A DNA stretch of 21,222 bases from Chara braunii. Lineage: Eukaryota > Streptophyta > Charophyceae > Charales > Characeae. The position numbers and the translations under genes were made by a program. The stretch lies in contig BFEA01000208.1 in the NCBI GenBank assembly GCA_003427395.1, positions 1,179,598-1,200,819 on the forward strand, in the 5' to 3' direction. Shown here piece after piece: positions 18,601 through 21,222 of the stretch; positions within the stretch are counted from its first letter, which is position 1; each line of letters starts with the position of its first letter. The notes below the pieces were generated by a model that was not told the DNA's origin, did no database searches, and saw nothing but the letters and a program-made list of their open reading frames with translations.

Positions 18601-19240
18601 AATATTTTAGGGGTCCGACTGTCACTTAGGGGGCTTATAAATTATTTTGTGAGTTTGACGGGGCTCCAAACTTTCACTTTGGGAGTACAAAAATGATTTT
18701 GGGGGTCCAACTTTTCACTTTTGGGGTAAAACAAATATTTTGGCGGTCCTTTCCCCACTTTGGGGGTTAAGAAATTACTATAGGGGTCCATCTGTGACTT
18801 TGGGTGTCCGACCTATTACTTAGGGGGTAAAAAAGAAAAACTTAGGGAGTTTAGAAATTACTTTGGGGGTCCAACCTATCACGTTGGGGATAAAACAAAC
18901 ATTTCGAGGGTCCAACCATCACTTGGGGGTTAAGTAATTACTTTGAGGGTCTTGCAGATTACTTCGGGGGTGTGGCCAATCACTTAGAGGGTACAAAAAT
19001 TATTGTTGGGGTTTGACTGTCAGTTAGGGGGTTACTAAATTGCTTTCAGGGTCTTACCGATTATGTTTGGGTTCAACCCTATCACTTTGGGGTTACAATG
19101 GATCCAAATTTTCGTTTTGGGGCCTAATCGTCACTTCGGGGATTTAGAAATTATTATGGGGGTCCGACTTATCACTTTTGGATACGAAAATTATTTGGGG
19201 GGTAAGACCATCACTTAGGGTGTTAAGAAATTACTTTGAA
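15700..19240. repeat. Degenerate 20-21 bp minisatellite with G runs on the plus strand
   Basis: About 3.5 kb is made of variants of ATCACTTTGGGGGTCTAAAA, often alternating with ATTATTTTGGGGGTCC to give dimers of about 40 bp. Runs of four to six G recur roughly every 20 bases on the plus strand only. A or T tracts recur every one or two units. Variants drift along the array, with CACTTAGGGGGTTAAG forms more common after about 18000. The few short ORFs (for example 16837-17094) are repeat artefacts. The array ends at about 19240, next to the element at 19261. Confidence 0.95.
16345..17158. repeat. Higher-order repeat inside the minisatellite, about 416 bp
   Basis: Block 16345-16760 is repeated at 16761-17158 in the same order of diverged monomers. 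Landmarks are GTCCAATCGATCACA, then GTACAATCGTTATCTG and CTCGTCACTTT, then GATCCGATTGTCACTTTAGA, then CACTTTCGCGGTTTA, then CTGATAGATCAC. The repeats are collinear but imperfect. Confidence 0.8.
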
Positions 19241-19260
19241 GCAATGCTTGATCAGATGTC

Positions 19261-19856
19261 CAAGGGTGGTTTCCACCCCCCCTCCTGAACGTTCAGGGGT
19301 CCGGCCTTTGCGAAAAATGAATTTTGGGTCTAAACAATTCTAGTTTTTATTTTAATTATTTTTTTGGGTTCTCTATGATGTAAGCTACATGACAATAAAT
19401 TTTCAAGGCATTTCACCAAGCCAAAACAAAATGAAAATCATAATTTTTCCTATCCTTTTAGGAAGATTTTCATGCCCGGCCAGGCCTGCCCGACCGGGCA
19501 CCTAGGCGTGACGCTTGGGGTACCCGAGCCTGCCCCTTTTTTTTTTTGTTTTTTGCCTTTCTACGCTCTCCCAGAGGACCCCAAATCCGGGCTCTTTTCA
19601 TTTTAAGACAGTAGGCTGTCAAGGGGGGGGAAGGGGGGTATAAATGGTTTTTAAAGGGCCTAAGGGGGGTTAAAGGGGGACCCTTTAGTGTTATTTTGTT
19701 ATTTTCTTTTTTATTTCCGATCCGGTGAGCAATTCTGATGTGACCCTCAACCAAAAGTTGTTTGTGTTGCAATTCTACACAACATATTTTTTTTCTGGAA
19801 TTCTTTGAATTATTTTTTATTTTTTTTTTGTGGCGCTGGGGCTGCCTGGAACCCTG
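19261..19856 (+). mobile_element. hAT-like non-autonomous element, GCCCGG type, at the minisatellite edge
   Basis: The right end, CCTGGAACCCTG, ends at 19856. The left end is probably CAAGGGTGGTTTCCACC at 19261. Core A is at 19310-19450 (TGATGTAAGCTACATG, AAATTTTCAAGGCATTT). Core B is at 19715-19800 (ATTCTGATGTGACCCT, CAAAAGTTGTTTGTGTTG). A GC-rich block with CGGGC/GCCCGG words (19472-19535) and a G-rich stretch (19620-19682) lie between A and B, where 14394-14970 has only about 60 bases. That block may be a nested insertion. No clear target-site duplication was found. Confidence 0.5.
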
Positions 19857-20030
19857 TCAGGGGGTCATGCCCGATCGGGCACCCGGGCATGTATTCGGCC
19901 ACAAGTTGGGTGCCCGGGTGCCAGGAAAAACAACCTAGGTTTTTATTTTATTTTTTGTTTAAATTTAGTAAAGAATTTTGATGTGACCTTGAGGCAAAAG
20001 TTGTTCAGTTTGGATGATAAAGTGAGGGGC
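19857..20030 (+). mobile_element. Second, partial copy of the same element family
   Basis: A CpG-rich module with GCCCGATCGGGCACCCGGGC (from about 19868) and GGGTGCCCGGGTGCC (19909) is followed by a T-rich junction. Core B (19963-20012: TAGTAAAGAATTTTGATGTG, then GAGGCAAAAGTTGTTCAG) then stops abruptly. It shares its motif type with the adjacent copy. Confidence 0.5.
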
Positions 20031-21110
20031 AGCGCCGCAATGCTTAAGCCTCGTGACACGCGCACTCTATGTGTTAGGGTTTTGTAGAGCGTGGAGCTCA
20101 CTTGCCATAGCCCGACACGCGAGACACGGGAGAGGCATGTTGAGCAAGAGGGACATGGGTTTATCCTCGGTTGTGTAGAGGGATGTGGTTTTTTTGGTTT
20201 GAGGTCGTTGTTTTCAACACACAAACTTTTCTGAACACGGCTGAGTCGAAGAGCGCTAAGCACAACATACTTCCCATGGAACATACCTACCACACAAGGA
20301 GAACGACATCATTGCGACCTATTGAAGAGTCAACTTCGTCGTGGTTGCTCACCTAGTCTGTATGGAGACTTATGTTGTGAAAGTTCTGGCGTGTGGATCG
20401 CTATCGAGATGACCAAAGCATAACATCTACGCCGTGACAGCGGAGGAGTATCGAGAGTGGAAGACAACTCAGTTATTCTAAGGTGGCGCCGTTTGAGAGA
20501 TAAAGTCGTCCTTGAGAATTATGGGGTGTTGAATGCATTCCGTTTTGAAAAGGCAGGTCATCTGAGGCGGAAGAGTGGAGAAGAAGGGACGAAAAAAAAA
20601 AGTGAAAAAAAAGTGAATGGAGTAGCGCGTTGCCGGCGCCTTGGCTTGGGCATTTCAGTATGAAAGTCGGAGCAGAACCTCACGACTTCAGCGTTTCAGT
20701 GTTGAGATTGTTCCGACTGCGAGTTCTCGACTGGTAAGCTCTTATCGAACTGTTAAAAGCATGGATCTTCCGTGGGAGGGCAGAGCTGATGATAGGGGAG
20801 GTCGACACTATTTGATATCAAGGAAGGGTTAACGAAGATACAAAGATATAGGGTTTGGCAGGGGGCGAAGGAGATAATGGAGGGAGAAGGGGGGAAGTAA
20901 CATGAAAAGAGGGTTCTCATGGCCAAGGAAGGAAGGAGATGAGAAGGAACGGAGGACAGCACAGCTTCTAAAGGATTAATAAATGGACGGCGACTCCTCG
21001 ATGCACACCAAGGAGCAAGGTCCGAGCGGCTAGCATGATTGAAGGATTGAGGACAGATGCTTCAAGAGTTCCAATGACTGATCATATAGTTTGCTGGAGT
21101 TTATGTCAGA
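20031..21110. other. No gene recognised
   Basis: This is mixed-composition sequence with several short ORFs on both strands, none with a recognisable family. CTG/GTAAGC at about 20731 could be a splice donor, but no exon structure could be built. A purine-rich stretch lies at about 20835-20960. Confidence 0.35.
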
Positions 21111-21118
21111 TCAAGATG

Positions 21119-21179
21119 AAGTCATGCACGAGAGAGAAAAGATGTGTATGTGTGTGTGTGTGTGTGTGGTGAAGTCATG

Positions 21180-21222
<43 letters not shown>
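21119..21222. repeat. GT and GA microsatellites with a 52-bp duplication
   Basis: GAAGTCATGCACGAGAGAGA (21119) recurs as GAAGTCATGCAAGAGAGAGA (21171). A TG repeat at about 21143-21168 separates them. A GA repeat runs from about 21183 to the window edge, so its full length is unknown. Confidence 0.95.

Noticed and set aside
15700-19240. Telomere-like array or CRISPR array
   Set aside because: TTAGGGG variants occur, but the unit is about 20 bases and not the plant TTTAGGG repeat. The units are contiguous and degenerate, without identical repeats separated by unique spacers.
19943-20293. A 116-codon minus-strand ORF
   Set aside because: It overlaps the partial element copy at its C-terminal end, has no motif and shows no codon or composition signal.

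Overview
This looks like nuclear DNA from a plant (a land plant or close streptophyte relative). The evidence is a plant-type hAT transposase remnant, plant-like LTR-retrotransposon promoter and leader pieces, many AT-rich non-autonomous elements, long microsatellites and no compact gene arrangement. I recognise no intact host gene, rRNA, tRNA or CRISPR array. Almost everything I can support is a mobile-element remnant or a tandem repeat, at different stages of decay.

Layout. 1-2095: a decayed hAT transposase, C-terminal half, running into a decayed low-complexity tail. 2096-2376: a purine-rich then pyrimidine-rich microsatellite with a run of 65 T. 2570-3012: a C-rich stretch ending in a hAT-like terminus. 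3188-4321 (minus strand) and about 7459-8943 (plus strand): two oppositely oriented, diverged copies of the same LTR-retrotransposon-like promoter and leader region. 5339-6208: a fold-back cluster bracketed by phased AGTCCCAA motifs. 6873-7040: a small inverted-repeat element. 9121-9203: a perfect 35-bp hairpin. 12468-14300: duplicated non-coding sequence, including a tandem pair of about 610 bp. 15251-15562: a 159-bp tandem duplication. 15700-19240: about 3.5 kb of degenerate 20-21 bp minisatellite with runs of G on the plus strand. 20030-21110: no recognisable feature. 21119-21222: GT and GA microsatellites at the right edge.

The most interesting thread is a dispersed non-autonomous element family, seen complete or partial at 7608-7917, 10432-10836, 11709-12006, 14394-14970, 19261-19856 and 19857-20030. 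The copies share an AT-rich core and hAT-like ends of the CAGGGTTGC type. Between core and end each copy carries CpG-rich motif arrays, and the motif differs between copies (CGAAC, GTACG, GCCCGG) while matching between the two ends in the two best-bounded copies. This suggests that the subterminal motifs turn over as a pair. Only the retrotransposon promoter pieces could drive transcription here, and nothing suggests a working gene set. All boundaries come from reading by eye.
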